Below, piece after piece: positions 27,133 through 36,773 of a DNA stretch of 64,000 nucleotides (position 1 is the first letter of the stretch; each line of letters starts with the position of its first letter). The position numbers were made by a program, and so were the translations under genes. The stretch spans positions 1,233,751 through 1,297,750 of the forward strand of contig JACONN010000006.1 of the NCBI GenBank assembly GCA_014323675.1, written 5' to 3'. The stretch comes from Hormoscilla sp. GM7CHS1pb. GTDB taxonomy: Bacteria; Cyanobacteriota; Cyanobacteriia; Cyanobacteriales; Desertifilaceae. Under the pieces are notes generated by a model. The model was not told where the DNA came from and did no database searches. It saw nothing but the letters and a program-made list of their open reading frames with translations.

Positions 27133-27452
27133 TAAATTGTTAATTTGTGCGTCTTACTATTCAAGATAAATCCATACCTATTGAGCGCGAAATCTAGACC
27201 CTGCAAGCTTAGAAATAAATTCCTTATGGCAGTCACCACAGGGCGCATCCATAAGTTGGGGGGGAAAGGCTGAAACCTCGAATCTTCGTTGCGTGAAACA
27301 ACGCATCTTCGTCAGCCCCCCCAACCGCTGGCTGCGCCCATCGAGGGGGCTGAGCATATTCAACCACAAAGAGCGGTTGATTCAGTTGCAAGGTTGTCTC
27401 TCCACTCTTTCCCATAGGGTCATGCATTTCCATAGAGGATAGCGATAATCAG
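27133..27452. other. intergenic with no recognisable gene
   Basis: About 320 bp. GTTGGGGGGG...GCCCCCCCAAC arms suggest a dispersed hairpin. Short minus-strand frames (APCGDCHKEF) do not resemble a known family. Confidence 0.5.
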
Positions 27453-28160
27453 CTACAAATAACAGGATACTCTATAACAAGACAAAGTTTGAATAAACTG
27501 TCTGGATTCGGGAATATTGTTAAATATATTTTCTATTCCTTTAACTGTAATAAAATTCATCGCATTCTCTTCTACCTCTTCATCCATTATTGGTCTATCC
27601 TTATCAATATTATAAATCATCTGTTTTAATTCCAAAGGCTTTTTTCCGTAGTAATTCTTTAATCCCTTTGCTGGAGCGATAATAATTTCAATGGAGGGAA
27701 ATGTAATTATTGGCAACACGAGGGGAATTTGATCCTGGGGATAACCGTGTGCTAAGACTATACCATAAAATCTAATTGCCGCTTCCGATAAAATATTAAA
27801 CAAATTAATTCCATAACTAAAATAATCTTCTGGACTGCGTAATACTTTTTCTGAATCAGTCGTTAAAATCAAAAGATCGCAATTAGAAATTGCTCCTACC
27901 TCACCGATCCAATCCTGATATCCACCCCAAAGTATATTACTCACATTTTTTACTAAATTTTGGGGCGATTTTTTGTTCTGGTTTTTTAAAAATTTTGCCA
28001 CAGCATCGTGGATATTTTGCCTTTTTAATTCTATAATATTACAATCAATAAATTCTTTAGATGTGTCTTCGGTTAAAATACATTCCACGATTTTGCCAAA
28101 AATTTTTCTGTCAGTGGGACCATCCCCAATAATCCCGATATTACGTTTAATCCCTGTCAT
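27453..28160 (-). CDS. DUF4276/Toprim-like protein paired with an AAA ATPase
   Basis: 235 residues. It begins KRNIGIIGDGPTDRKIFGKI, the GxGxTD opening found in DUF4276/Toprim-like proteins. Later acidic positions lie in NCDLLILTTDSEKVLRS and TFPSIEIIIAPAKG. These suggest a Mg2+-dependent nuclease-like fold, but the family assignment is from pattern only. It starts 29 bp after the ATPase gene's stop on the same strand, so the two form an operon. The pairing ATPase + Toprim/DUF4276 is known from anti-phage modules (PARIS, AbiL, OLD-type families). AT-rich composition compared with neighbours (thiL, gap2) suggests horizontal arrival. Confidence 0.65.
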   Translation of the reverse strand: MTGIKRNIGIIGDGPTDRKIFGKIVECILTEDTSKEFIDCNIIELKRQNIHDAVAKFLKNQNKKSPQNLVKNVSNILWGGYQDWIGEVGAISNCDLLILTTDSEKVLRSPEDYFSYGINLFNILSEAAIRFYGIVLAHGYPQDQIPLVLPIITFPSIEIIIAPAKGLKNYYGKKPLELKQMIYNIDKDRPIMDEEVEENAMNFITVKGIENIFNNIPESRQFIQTLSCYRVSCYL

Positions 28161-28189
28161 TATTCAATAACTCCCTTTTTTATTTATCA

Positions 28190-29452
28190 TTAACCAATAA
28201 TTCCGTCATACCACAGTTCAGCTAATTTATATTTAGGGATTTGAACTTGGCGTTCACCAGTTTTTTCATCCTCAATTATTTCTCCTTCTTCTATGGTACC
28301 AATTCCCACTAAAATATCCAGTGCTTTACTTAAGCTCCTAACATCACTTTCATTGCGTTTGTTCAATCTAAATGTATAGACTGAATGCAAATCTTGATGA
28401 AATTCTCTGAGAACAGAAGGACTATGAGAAGTCAAAATAAATTGGGGAGTAAAATCTTGTTGATTGGGGGCAGTTGCTTGCCAAAGCCAGTATATTAATT
28501 CCTGAATGTTGCCGGGATTGATGCCATTTTCAATTTCTTCGATTAAGATCAAAGCAGGGGGACGCTGAATCGAAACCAGCAAAGCAATTGCAGCCGCTTT
28601 TATTAATCCATCGGAAATTACATTCGGTGAGAACTCATCAACTAAGCGATCGGTTGTAGTTCTTCCTAAATCAAATTCCCACAACAATTGAGACTTTTTA
28701 TCATCATAACGAATTCCCTGAAAGTTTTTACTAGCAAAACGCCTCATTAAAGTTAAAAATCGAGAAAAAACTCTTTCTTCATTATTTTTAACATGCTTAA
28801 TAAGGTTCTGCAAATTTCCACCTTCATATCCCAAATCAGAATTCATTCTGATTTTTATTCTATTTTCATCGCTGTTTTCATCATTATCAAATTTTCTTTT
28901 CTTTGGATCTTCCACAATACCTTTTAAAAAAGAAGGTTGTAAATGATAGCTAAAAGTATAGGCAAAGTCGCGAAAAAAATCATTTAATAATTCTTTTTCT
29001 TTGATGTTTTCTGCTGTCCTAATTTGTGATTGCAGTTCCAGCAAATTAGTTTCTGCTTGATAACCATTTTCAAATCTTTGAACCTCTGATTGATTTGATA
29101 TCAACTCAATTTTTTCGCGACAAGCTACATTTTCTGCAAAATTTACATATTTATAAAGTTCCATGTAGTATTTTACAAAATGGTTATTTTTGCTCCATTC
29201 AATCTCAATGGACATGGACTCATCGTCATTAGCTAAACGATAACGATGAGGAAAGTAATCTCTTGCTTCAACGATTGGATCTTCTTCTTTAATAGGATTC
29301 CCCCGTCTAATCAACAAGGAAAAATGCTGTATCCCAGATAAGAAATTACTTTTTCCAGAACTATTATTCCCAATTAATAAGGTAATCGGTTGAAGTTCTA
29401 AGGTCGTATCTCTATGGGTTCGGTAATTTCTCAGAGTTATTTTCTTAAACAT
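28190..29452 (-). CDS. AAA (SMC/OLD-like, AAA_21) ATPase
   Basis: 420 residues. Walker A is ITLLIGNNSSGKSNFL at the N-terminus; the ABC-like signature region is NVISDGLIKAAAIAL; Walker B is ALILIEEIENGINP; and an H-loop-like ILTSHSPSVL follows. A ~200-residue coiled, charged insertion separates Walker A from the signature. This is the layout of OLD/RecF-type ATPases that lack a fused nuclease. The nuclease-like partner is encoded directly downstream. The proposed role, sensing phage and licensing the partner, is inference; a DNA-repair role is possible. Composition is AT-rich. Confidence 0.82.
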   Translation of the reverse strand: MFKKITLRNYRTHRDTTLELQPITLLIGNNSSGKSNFLSGIQHFSLLIRRGNPIKEEDPIVEARDYFPHRYRLANDDESMSIEIEWSKNNHFVKYYMELYKYVNFAENVACREKIELISNQSEVQRFENGYQAETNLLELQSQIRTAENIKEKELLNDFFRDFAYTFSYHLQPSFLKGIVEDPKKRKFDNDENSDENRIKIRMNSDLGYEGGNLQNLIKHVKNNEERVFSRFLTLMRRFASKNFQGIRYDDKKSQLLWEFDLGRTTTDRLVDEFSPNVISDGLIKAAAIALLVSIQRPPALILIEEIENGINPGNIQELIYWLWQATAPNQQDFTPQFILTSHSPSVLREFHQDLHSVYTFRLNKRNESDVRSLSKALDILVGIGTIEEGEIIEDEKTGERQVQIPKYKLAELWYDGIIG

Positions 29453-29801
29453 TTTGTATTTGATTTTTTATATCCCCAAAAGTTTCTGTTTCTAACAATT
29501 CCATGATTTGTGGCTAATTGCCGTTCGCGCACCGAGTATCTAAACTCCTAGCTTGCCGCCGAACTGATCCTAGCGCCCGGGGTGTTTTATTTAACCCTTG
29601 GAGGGGATATTCCCCGATCGCTGGGGATTGATTGGCTATACTTTGTTTATAACTTCCATTTTAACCTATCACAGATAATTTCTATTTCTCAAAAAAACAC
29701 AGAATCTTCTCATATTATTAACTTATGGTGACCATAGACATTGATCTAGAGTATGTCACAATGCAAAAGTAAGATGATCGTAGCAGTCACCAGAAACATC
29801 C
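29453..29801. other. intergenic region containing the thiL promoter
   Basis: About 350 bp between divergently transcribed genes. No recognised repeat or RNA gene. A weak TATTAACTTATGG-like stretch near 29716 might be promoter material. Confidence 0.4.
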
Positions 29802-30815
29802 ATGAAAATTAAAGACATTGGCGAACAAGGACTCTTAGAGAGATTACAACGCTTCTGTCCCCAAGAAATCATCGGAGATGACGCCGCAGTCCTAGAGATA
29901 GAACCAGGACAACAGCTAGTAGTCACCACAGACATGTTAGTAGATGGAGTCCATTTTAGCGATCGCACCACGCCTCCGGAAGCAGCCGGATGGCGAGCCG
30001 CTGCGGCCAACCTATCCGACCTAGCGGCAATGGGAGCGGCACCTCTAGGCATCACCGTCGGACTGGGGATCGCTTCTGACACAGAAGTCGATTGGGTAGA
30101 GCGACTCTATCAAGGCATGACCGACTGCCTGCAACAATACAATACATATATAATCGGCGGAGACATAGTGCGATCGCCCGTCATCACCCTAGCCATCACA
30201 GCCTGCGGTCAAGTCTCCACCAAAGCTACCATCCGTCGAAATGCAGCCCAACCAGGAGACGCCATAGTTGTCACAGGGGTTCACGGAGCCTCACGGGCCG
30301 GTCTAGAACTACTGCTACATCCAGAACTTGGGCACCAGCTGACTTCAGCAGAACGAGATTTCTTCATCAATGCGCACCAGCGCCCCAAACCCCGACTAGA
30401 CATTTTACCGACCTTGTGGGAAATTTTAGATACCCAATCTCAGATCCGTGTAGCTGGCATAGACAGCAGCGATGGTTTGGCAGACGCGATCGTCCAAATT
30501 TGTCGCGCCAGTCATGTCAGTGCCAGAATAACGCGCGAAAAAATCCCCCTACCAGCAGCTCTCACCCAGCTAGTTTCACCCCAGCAAGCAGTCTCATGGG
30601 CCCTATACGGCGGCGAAGACTTTGAACTCCTGTTGTGTCTGCCCACGAAAACAGCCCAGCTGTTAGTCAAACAGCTGGGCCAAGGAGCCGCCATTATCGG
30701 CGAGATTCAATCCCGTTGCCAGGATTCATTGGCTCCAAGTTTAGTATATACAGACAAAACAAGCCCCGACGAGGTTCTCAGCCTCAGTCAGGGCTTTCAG
30801 CACTTCCGTGATTAA
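29802..30815 (+). CDS. thiL: thiamine-monophosphate kinase
   Basis: 337 residues, full length. It phosphorylates thiamine monophosphate to the diphosphate using ATP. Family motifs: IIGDDAAVLEI, DMLVDGVHF, SDLAAMGAAPLGITVGLGI, IGGDIVRSP, and GIDSSDGLADAI with GGEDFELLLCLP. Complete, cytosolic. It converges with gap2, only 27 bp apart. Confidence 0.96.
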   Translation: MKIKDIGEQGLLERLQRFCPQEIIGDDAAVLEIEPGQQLVVTTDMLVDGVHFSDRTTPPEAAGWRAAAANLSDLAAMGAAPLGITVGLGIASDTEVDWVERLYQGMTDCLQQYNTYIIGGDIVRSPVITLAITACGQVSTKATIRRNAAQPGDAIVVTGVHGASRAGLELLLHPELGHQLTSAERDFFINAHQRPKPRLDILPTLWEILDTQSQIRVAGIDSSDGLADAIVQICRASHVSARITREKIPLPAALTQLVSPQQAVSWALYGGEDFELLLCLPTKTAQLLVKQLGQGAAIIGEIQSRCQDSLAPSLVYTDKTSPDEVLSLSQGFQHFRD

Positions 30816-30842
30816 ACTATTGGCGATCGCATCTGCAAATCC

Positions 30843-31859
30843 TTAAGCTGGCCACTTTTCAGCCACCAGTTCAGCCAAATCAACAACCCGCTGACTGTAG
30901 CCCCACTCATTATCATACCAAGCGATCACCTTGACCATATCCCCATCCATAACCATCGTCAGACTAGCATCCACGATGGAAGAAGCATCATGTCCGCGAT
31001 AGTCACAGGAAACCAAAGGTAGGTCACTGTATTCTAAAATACCTTTGAGTGGTCCAAATGCCGCTTCTTGGAGGACTTCATTCACCTCTTCAGCAAAGGT
31101 CTTTTTCTCCACCTGCACCACCAAATCTACCACAGAAACATTAGGGGTAGGAACCCGCATAGCGATACCATTCAGTTTACCCTTCAGATCTGGAATCACT
31201 AGCGCTACAGCTTTAGCAGCACCCGTAGAAGTCGGCACAATATTCAGCGCCGCCGCCCGCGCCCGTCGCACATCCCGGTGGGACGCATCTAGCAGGCGTT
31301 GGTCGCCAGTGTAGCTGTGGGTAGTGGTCATCGTCCCCTTGATAATGCCGAATTTGTCGTGCAGCACCTTGGTAAAGGGAGCCAAGCAGTTAGTGGTACA
31401 GCTAGCATTACTGACGACCTTGTAATCGTTGTGATTGTATTGCTCGTGGTTAACGCCCATGACAAAGGTGCCCACATTGCCACCTTTACCGGGAGCCGTA
31501 ATCAATACCTTCTTGGCCCCAGCTGTCAGGTGCTTAGAGGCACCTTCTTCAGTGACAAACACCCCAGTCGATTCAACGATCAAATCAACTCCCCACTCAG
31601 CCCAGGGCAAGTTCAAGGGGTTGCGATCGGATACGCACTTCACCGTCTTGCCGTTGACAGTCAGGGAGTTGGCATCGGCACTGATGTCGGCATTGAACGT
31701 CCCCAGCATGGAGTCGTATTTCAGCAGGTGGGCGTTAGTCTTAGGGTCAGAAGTGTCGTTGATCCCCACAACCTCCAGTTTGCTATTCTCCCTGCCCATC
31801 CAGCATCGCATGAAGTTACGTCCGATGCGTCCAAAACCGTTAATCGCTACTCTAATCAC
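30843..31859 (-). CDS. gap2: glyceraldehyde-3-phosphate dehydrogenase, Calvin-cycle type
   Basis: 338 residues. Rossmann start INGFGRIGRNFMRCW, catalytic Cys in SNASCTTNCLAPF, TTTHSYTGDQRLLDASHRD, and NEWGYSQRVVDLAE near the end. The start and GINDTSDPKTNAHLLKYD match the NAD(P)H-using Gap2 type of cyanobacteria rather than the glycolytic Gap1. Undisturbed. It uses 1,3-bisphosphoglycerate in photosynthetic carbon fixation. Confidence 0.94.
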   Translation of the reverse strand: MIRVAINGFGRIGRNFMRCWMGRENSKLEVVGINDTSDPKTNAHLLKYDSMLGTFNADISADANSLTVNGKTVKCVSDRNPLNLPWAEWGVDLIVESTGVFVTEEGASKHLTAGAKKVLITAPGKGGNVGTFVMGVNHEQYNHNDYKVVSNASCTTNCLAPFTKVLHDKFGIIKGTMTTTHSYTGDQRLLDASHRDVRRARAAALNIVPTSTGAAKAVALVIPDLKGKLNGIAMRVPTPNVSVVDLVVQVEKKTFAEEVNEVLQEAAFGPLKGILEYSDLPLVSCDYRGHDASSIVDASLTMVMDGDMVKVIAWYDNEWGYSQRVVDLAELVAEKWPA

Positions 31860-32540
31860 TGTTGGCCCTCTGTATCCTCAATAAATGTCTAATGCGATCG
31901 GGTTGCCCGCAACCGCCGGCACTCTCGGTCCCACCTATCGGCTCTAAACCCAAGGCAGATTGTGCTGGCGCTATTGCCATTGCCCTGCTCAAATCTGAAG
32001 ATACCATAAAAAGCACAGACTTTGATTATTATTTCATATAACATTAAAAAATTTTTAGCGCTGCTGGGCTTTCCTCTTATCCTCATCATTTTTGCTACGG
32101 TGGCGGTTAGAGGCGCGAGTTGACGCTCGCTAGTATCATCCAGATGGTATCATGTCCATATACGATTTCAAATTAAAATTTTCCAATCAACAATTTCAAA
32201 ATGAATATTAATCAAAAAATTGCTGCCACCGCCACGGGCCGAACGCGCTGCGATCGCGCGTCAGCCATAGGAGTGAAAATTACTGCCTATGTCCTAAAGT
32301 TTAGTTTTGTGGGTGGTATAGATGAAAAAACAATCTCCTCTGTGACTCGAATGATTAAGCCCAGAGGCAACCGCCTGAATCGCGGGGCACAAAGCTAATG
32401 GTAATCCGGTCAATGATCCCGCTGTGTCCCCGGGTAGTGCTTTTAGCGCTCCCGGATGACACAGCCTAGCTCTAGAAGATTCCAAGCAATTCTTGATATG
32501 ATATCGCCTGTTGTTGGTGTGGTGTGGTGTCTAAGGAGAT
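31860..32540. other. intergenic, gap2 and murC upstream regions
   Basis: About 680 bp. It contains GAGGCGCGAGTTGACGCTCGC at ~32110 (a small hairpin), an AT-rich stretch 32005-32060 that could carry the gap2 promoter, and a palindrome at 32421-32466 (GCTGTGTCCCCGGG ... CCCGGATGACACAGC). No coding sequence recognised. Confidence 0.5.
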
Positions 32541-34007
32541 ATGATGCTCAATACAGTTTCTTTCAGCGGCAAGCCATTTCATTTCATCGGCATTGGTGGA
32601 ATTGGGATGTCAGCCCTCGCTTACGTTCTGGCCAAGCGTAAGCTGCCAGTGTCTGGCTCGGATCTGAGGGAGTCAGACATAACTAAGCGTTTGCAAGATC
32701 TGGGCGCTCATATTTTTGGCAGTCAGGACGCCAGTAACCTGGATTTCTTTCAAACTAACCCCGTAGCCCCCTCCGACAGAGCAGTTGGCATGGAGGAGGG
32801 CACTAGCAGTTTCTTGGCTCCAGGAAGACTGGCGACAAACTGGCCACAAGTGGTCTTTTCAACGGCGATCGACTCTTCTAACTCAGAGTATCGAGCGGCA
32901 ATGGATTTAGGTTGTCCGATTTTTCATCGCTCGGATTTACTAGCAGCCCTGATGCAAGATTACCAGAGCATCGCTGTGTCGGGAACCCACGGAAAAACCA
33001 CAACTAGCAGTCTAATTGGTTACTTGCTGCTATCAGTGGGTCTGGATCCAACAATTGTGATAGGAGGAGAAGTGGATGCCTGGTCGGGAAATGCTCGTTA
33101 TGGGCAAGGGGCCTATCTAGTGGCAGAAGCGGATGAATCTGATGGCACCCTAGTCAAGCTTTCTCCCGTTGTTGGGGTGATTACCAATATTGAGTTAGAT
33201 CATCCTGACCACTACTCGACGCTCAATCAGGTGGTGGAAACTTTTCAGGTATTCTCGCAGCGTTGTCAAAGCTTAGTTGGTAGCATCGATTGTGTAATGG
33301 TACGGGAGCACATCCAACCGAAGATTAGCTATAGTCTGGAGGTGAGTGCGGATGCTGATTACAGAGTAGATGAAGTGGAATATGGGGCCTATGGCATGAA
33401 GGCGAGGGTTTGGGAGAGGGACAAAATTTTAGGGCCGTTGTCGTTGCGACTGCTGGGTAAGCACAACCTGAGTAACGCCCTAGCTGCGGTAGCTGTGGGG
33501 CGGTTGTTGGGCTTAGATTTTTCTACTATTGCAGCAGCGCTATCGGGTTTTGTAGGTGCAAAACGCCGCTTCGAGGTGTACTCAGTTGGTTCAGACATTA
33601 GTATAGTTGATGACTATGCCCACCACCCCAGTGAAATCCGCGCTACCCTAGCAGCTGCCCGCTTGCAAGTCTCACGCAGACGAGTGGTTGCCATTTTCCA
33701 GCCCCACCGCTACAGCCGTACCCAGGCTTTTTTGTCAGAATTTGCCCAATCTTTTGAGCGGGCCGATCTGGTTGTTATCACTGACATATACAGCGCTGGC
33801 GAACCAAACCTGGGAAAAATCAGTGGTCAGAATCTGACGTCAGAAATTGCCAAGTATCACCAGCATGTCCACTACCAGCCAAGACTAACGGACCTGCCGG
33901 AGTTTTTGATCCAAATCCTGCGACCAGGGGACATGGCCCTATTTATGGGAGCAGGGAATGCGAATCAGGTAATTCCAGAGGTCTCCCGCATTCTATCGGC
34001 TAGCTAA
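32541..34007 (+). CDS. murC: UDP-N-acetylmuramate-L-alanine ligase
   Basis: 488 residues. It adds L-Ala to UDP-MurNAc in peptidoglycan synthesis. Motifs: FHFIGIGGIGMSALAYVL, P-loop GTHGKTTTSSLIGYLLL, AEADESDGTLVKLSP, ITNIELDHPDHY, and DDYAHHPSEIRATL with FQPHRYSRT. An AAGGAG site precedes ATG 32541. A loop at residues ~74-103 (NPVAPSDRAVGMEEGTSS...) looks longer and of different composition than the rest; it could be family variation. Followed by murB, in the usual cyanobacterial murC-murB order. Confidence 0.95.
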   Translation: MMLNTVSFSGKPFHFIGIGGIGMSALAYVLAKRKLPVSGSDLRESDITKRLQDLGAHIFGSQDASNLDFFQTNPVAPSDRAVGMEEGTSSFLAPGRLATNWPQVVFSTAIDSSNSEYRAAMDLGCPIFHRSDLLAALMQDYQSIAVSGTHGKTTTSSLIGYLLLSVGLDPTIVIGGEVDAWSGNARYGQGAYLVAEADESDGTLVKLSPVVGVITNIELDHPDHYSTLNQVVETFQVFSQRCQSLVGSIDCVMVREHIQPKISYSLEVSADADYRVDEVEYGAYGMKARVWERDKILGPLSLRLLGKHNLSNALAAVAVGRLLGLDFSTIAAALSGFVGAKRRFEVYSVGSDISIVDDYAHHPSEIRATLAAARLQVSRRRVVAIFQPHRYSRTQAFLSEFAQSFERADLVVITDIYSAGEPNLGKISGQNLTSEIAKYHQHVHYQPRLTDLPEFLIQILRPGDMALFMGAGNANQVIPEVSRILSAS

Positions 34008-34322
34008 GGGCGGCCTGCTGCGCTCAAAGGTGTCATATGGCATGATACTTTGCATCAATAGGAGTGCCTTGCTGTTTGCTGCTAGTGGTTATAAAAACAA
34101 CCCTCGCTAAGGCTATTGATCTCACTGATTAGAGCAGATGATTATGACTATCTCCTATGACCCCCCGCCTTTGGACATTCCCAGACAAAATTAGCTCACT
34201 GTGCCCAGACTCTTGAGGTAATTGGGGCCAGTGGCCGAGCGAGCGCTAAAAGAAAAGCAGATTATGGTGTTGCTCACACCAATTGTATTGATGTTAAATT
34301 AGATGTAATAGGTGCTCCTGAT

Positions 34323-35435
34323 TTGAAAGAGGAGACCCAATCTCAAAGCACTAGACGGGTGGAGGTCTCTTCAGATCGTCCTCTCGATCCATCCGTGGCC
34401 CGAGAAGTTAAGGAAAGCGCGAGCTGCAAGGCCCCAGGCACCCTCGCCAAGAGTAAAAGCCTACCGTACATGGCTGACGCCACTCTGAAGCGATTGCGCT
34501 GCGAGCACAAGCGCAGGGCCCCCTCCGCTACGCGAACGGAAATTAACATACCAGGAACCAAATGTTCGATTTATACCCAGGTGTCTCTGGCTAATTTAAC
34601 TTCTTATAGAGTGGGAGGCCCAGCTGAGTGGTACATAGATCCCCACAGCTTGTCAGACCTCCAGCAGATGGTGGCCTGGGCGAGGTCAAAGGGATTGGCG
34701 ATTACGGTGTTAGGCGCAGGCTCGAATTTGCTAGTGAGCGATCTGGGTCTGCCGGGTTTGGCGGTCTGTACCCGCAACCTCCGCTATACTAAGTTCGACC
34801 AGAAGACTAGCCAGGTGATCTCAGGAGCGGGCGTGCCGATCGCTCGTCTAGCACGGCAAGTGGCCCGGCAGGGTTGGCAAGGGCTAGAATGGGCGGTGGG
34901 AATTCCGGGCACAGTCGGCGGTGCGGTAGTGATGAATGCTGGAGCGCACAAAAGCTGTATTGCTGATATACTGGTAAGCGCTCAGGTGCTATCACAGACG
35001 GGCACGACAGAAAAGCTGAGGCCCTCTGATTTGGGCTACGGATACCGCATTTCGGTGCTACAAGGAGGCGAGAGCCTAGTTACAGAGGCGACATTCCAAT
35101 TGCAACCAGTGGGGGATCCAGTCGGTGTGATGGCAACGACTAAGGCCCATCTCAAGCAGCGGCATGCAACCCAACCCTACCACTTGCCTAGCTGTGGCAG
35201 TGTATTTCGCAATCAGGAACCTTATAAAGCAGGCTGGTTGATCGAGCAAACGGGCCTGAAAGGCTATAAAATAGGAGGAGCCCAAGTATCCGAACTGCAT
35301 GCTAACTTCATTCTTAACTGTGGCTCCGCCACAGCTAGTGACATTTTTAAGCTGATCGGCTACGTTCAGGATCGAGTAGAGCAACGCTGGTCTATCCGTT
35401 TAGAGCCAGAAGTGAAAATTATGGGAGAGTTTTAA
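34323..35435 (+). CDS. murB: UDP-N-acetylenolpyruvoylglucosamine reductase
   Basis: Core enzyme from residue ~72 (TKCSIYTQVSLANLTSYRVG) to the C-terminal LEPEVKIMGEF. FAD-binding motifs LGAGSNLLVSD and GIPGTVGGAVVMNAGAH and catalytic Ser in LPSCGSVFRN are visible. It reduces UDP-GlcNAc-enolpyruvate with NADPH to UDP-MurNAc, the MurC substrate. The N-terminal ~70 residues (REVKESASCKAPGTLAKSKS and beyond) are unusual and read like translated repeat DNA, so the true start may be ATG 34470 or later; the TTG at 34323 is only the longest frame. Confidence 0.9.
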   Translation: MKEETQSQSTRRVEVSSDRPLDPSVAREVKESASCKAPGTLAKSKSLPYMADATLKRLRCEHKRRAPSATRTEINIPGTKCSIYTQVSLANLTSYRVGGPAEWYIDPHSLSDLQQMVAWARSKGLAITVLGAGSNLLVSDLGLPGLAVCTRNLRYTKFDQKTSQVISGAGVPIARLARQVARQGWQGLEWAVGIPGTVGGAVVMNAGAHKSCIADILVSAQVLSQTGTTEKLRPSDLGYGYRISVLQGGESLVTEATFQLQPVGDPVGVMATTKAHLKQRHATQPYHLPSCGSVFRNQEPYKAGWLIEQTGLKGYKIGGAQVSELHANFILNCGSATASDIFKLIGYVQDRVEQRWSIRLEPEVKIMGEF

Positions 35436-35488
35436 TTCTTTGTGAGGTATGATATCAGTAATTGCAGGCGTAAAGGTTGACAATAGGA

Positions 35489-35555
35489 GGGGCGAAGCAT
35501 TCGGGGCTAGGTTTATCGTCTCCGTTGTTATCATTCTGCCCGAATGCTTCGCCCC
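35489..35555. repeat. GGGGCGAAGCATTCGGG inverted repeat
   Basis: Arms 35489-35505 and 35539-35555 are perfect 17-bp complements. Same element family as 22050-22115. It lies between murB and ybaB and may end the mur transcript. Confidence 0.85.
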
Positions 35556-35662
35556 CGCAGAAACATCAAGCAGGAAAATTTTCTCGTTGTGATGGCAAGA
35601 GCGCTTTACGTGGGTAAAGTAAGCTATAAATTAACAAAATTATACTCAATCAATAAGCAGTT

Positions 35663-36007
35663 ATGTCAAAAGGACAGGGATTTGGCTTCGGTCTGGGCAA
35701 AATGAAAGAGTTGACTGAAGCTTTCAAAAAAGCTCAGCAGGTTAAAGAAGATGCTCAGCAACTCCAAGCAGAATTGGAAGAACTGGAGATAGAAGGCTCG
35801 GCTGGTGGTGGTCTGGTAAAGGTCGTTCTCAATGGTAATCAACGACCCCAGCGAGTCACAATAGCACCGGAGTTGATGTCGGAAGAGGCAGATGTAGTCT
35901 CTGACATGGTTACCGCTGCTATGGTTGATGCCTATAACAAGTCAACTGAAACAATGCGGGAACGTATGGAAAATCTCACAGAAGGGTTGAATATTCCAGG
36001 AATTTGA
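35663..36007 (+). CDS. ybaB: YbaB/EbfC nucleoid-associated protein
   Basis: 114 residues. The YbaB order is present: KELTEAFKKAQQVKEDAQQL, EELEIEGSAGGGLVKVVLNG, NQRPQRVTIAPELM, and VSDMVTAAMVDAYNKSTETM. It forms a dimer that binds DNA. N-terminus SKGQGFGFGLGKM is typical of cyanobacteria. It is the parent of the duplicated copy downstream. Confidence 0.93.
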   Translation: MSKGQGFGFGLGKMKELTEAFKKAQQVKEDAQQLQAELEELEIEGSAGGGLVKVVLNGNQRPQRVTIAPELMSEEADVVSDMVTAAMVDAYNKSTETMRERMENLTEGLNIPGI

Positions 36008-36248
36008 TTGTTTGATAAGCAGTCAGTTACGTAGGACAGGCGTCTCGCCTGTCAGTCAGTAGCAGCATGCCAGCAATGACAAGAGATAAAGGGTTAAAGC
36101 TAGTTTGTCCGACTACTTACTTGCGTGCGGGCAAAAAGACTATCTCTATCATAACGACGAGGTGTAGGGCGCACTCAGCTTCTTTCAATCGGGTTAATCT
36201 CTCACGACAGAAGTTGGGTTCCCCAAATTGTTGGCTTTTAATTTAACT

Positions 36249-36599
36249 ATGATCGATCGACTATTTGTCTGCCTGGGCAATATCTTCCTAGGTCTGGGCG
36301 TAATGAAAATGTTGACTGAAGCTTTAAAAAAAGCTCAGCAGGTTCAAGAAGATGGTCAGCAACTGCAATCAGAATTGGAAGAACTGGAGGTAGAAGGTTC
36401 GGCTGGTGGTGGTCTGGTGAAGGTGGTTTTCAATGGTGAGCAACGACCCCAGCGAGTCACAATAGCGCCAGAGTTGATGTCGCAAGAGGCAGATGTAGTC
36501 TCAGATATGGTTACCGCAGCTATGGTTGATGCTTATAACAAGTCAACTGAAACAAGGCAGGAATGCATGCAAAATATCACAGAAGGGTGGAATAAATAG
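36249..36599 (+). CDS. second ybaB copy with phosphatase-derived N-terminus (chimera)
   Basis: 116 residues from ATG 36249. Residues 1-~12 (MIDRLFVCLGNI) match the start of the following phosphatase (MPEKLLFVCLGNI), and the upstream ~70 bp also match that gene's upstream region (TTCTTTCAATCGGGTTAAT ... TTTTAATTTAACTATG). From LGLGVMKMLTEALKKAQQVQ onward it is a ybaB copy (KVVFNGEQRPQRVTIAPELM) ending QNITEGWNK. The junction falls in CTGGGC(A/G), present in both parents. The reading frame is intact, so it may be expressed from the phosphatase-type promoter. Confidence 0.9.
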   Translation: MIDRLFVCLGNIFLGLGVMKMLTEALKKAQQVQEDGQQLQSELEELEVEGSAGGGLVKVVFNGEQRPQRVTIAPELMSQEADVVSDMVTAAMVDAYNKSTETRQECMQNITEGWNK

Positions 36600-36773
36600 G
36601 GCTATGATTGTAAGCGGTCAGTTGTAATTGGTCAGTTGTAATTGGTCAGTCGAACAAAAGCCAAAAGAATATCGCTAGTATAATCGCAGTAGGACGCACT
36701 CAGTTTCTTTCAATCGGGTTAATCCCTCACGGTACAATTTTGGTGCTAAAAATTGTTGGTTTTTAATTTAACT

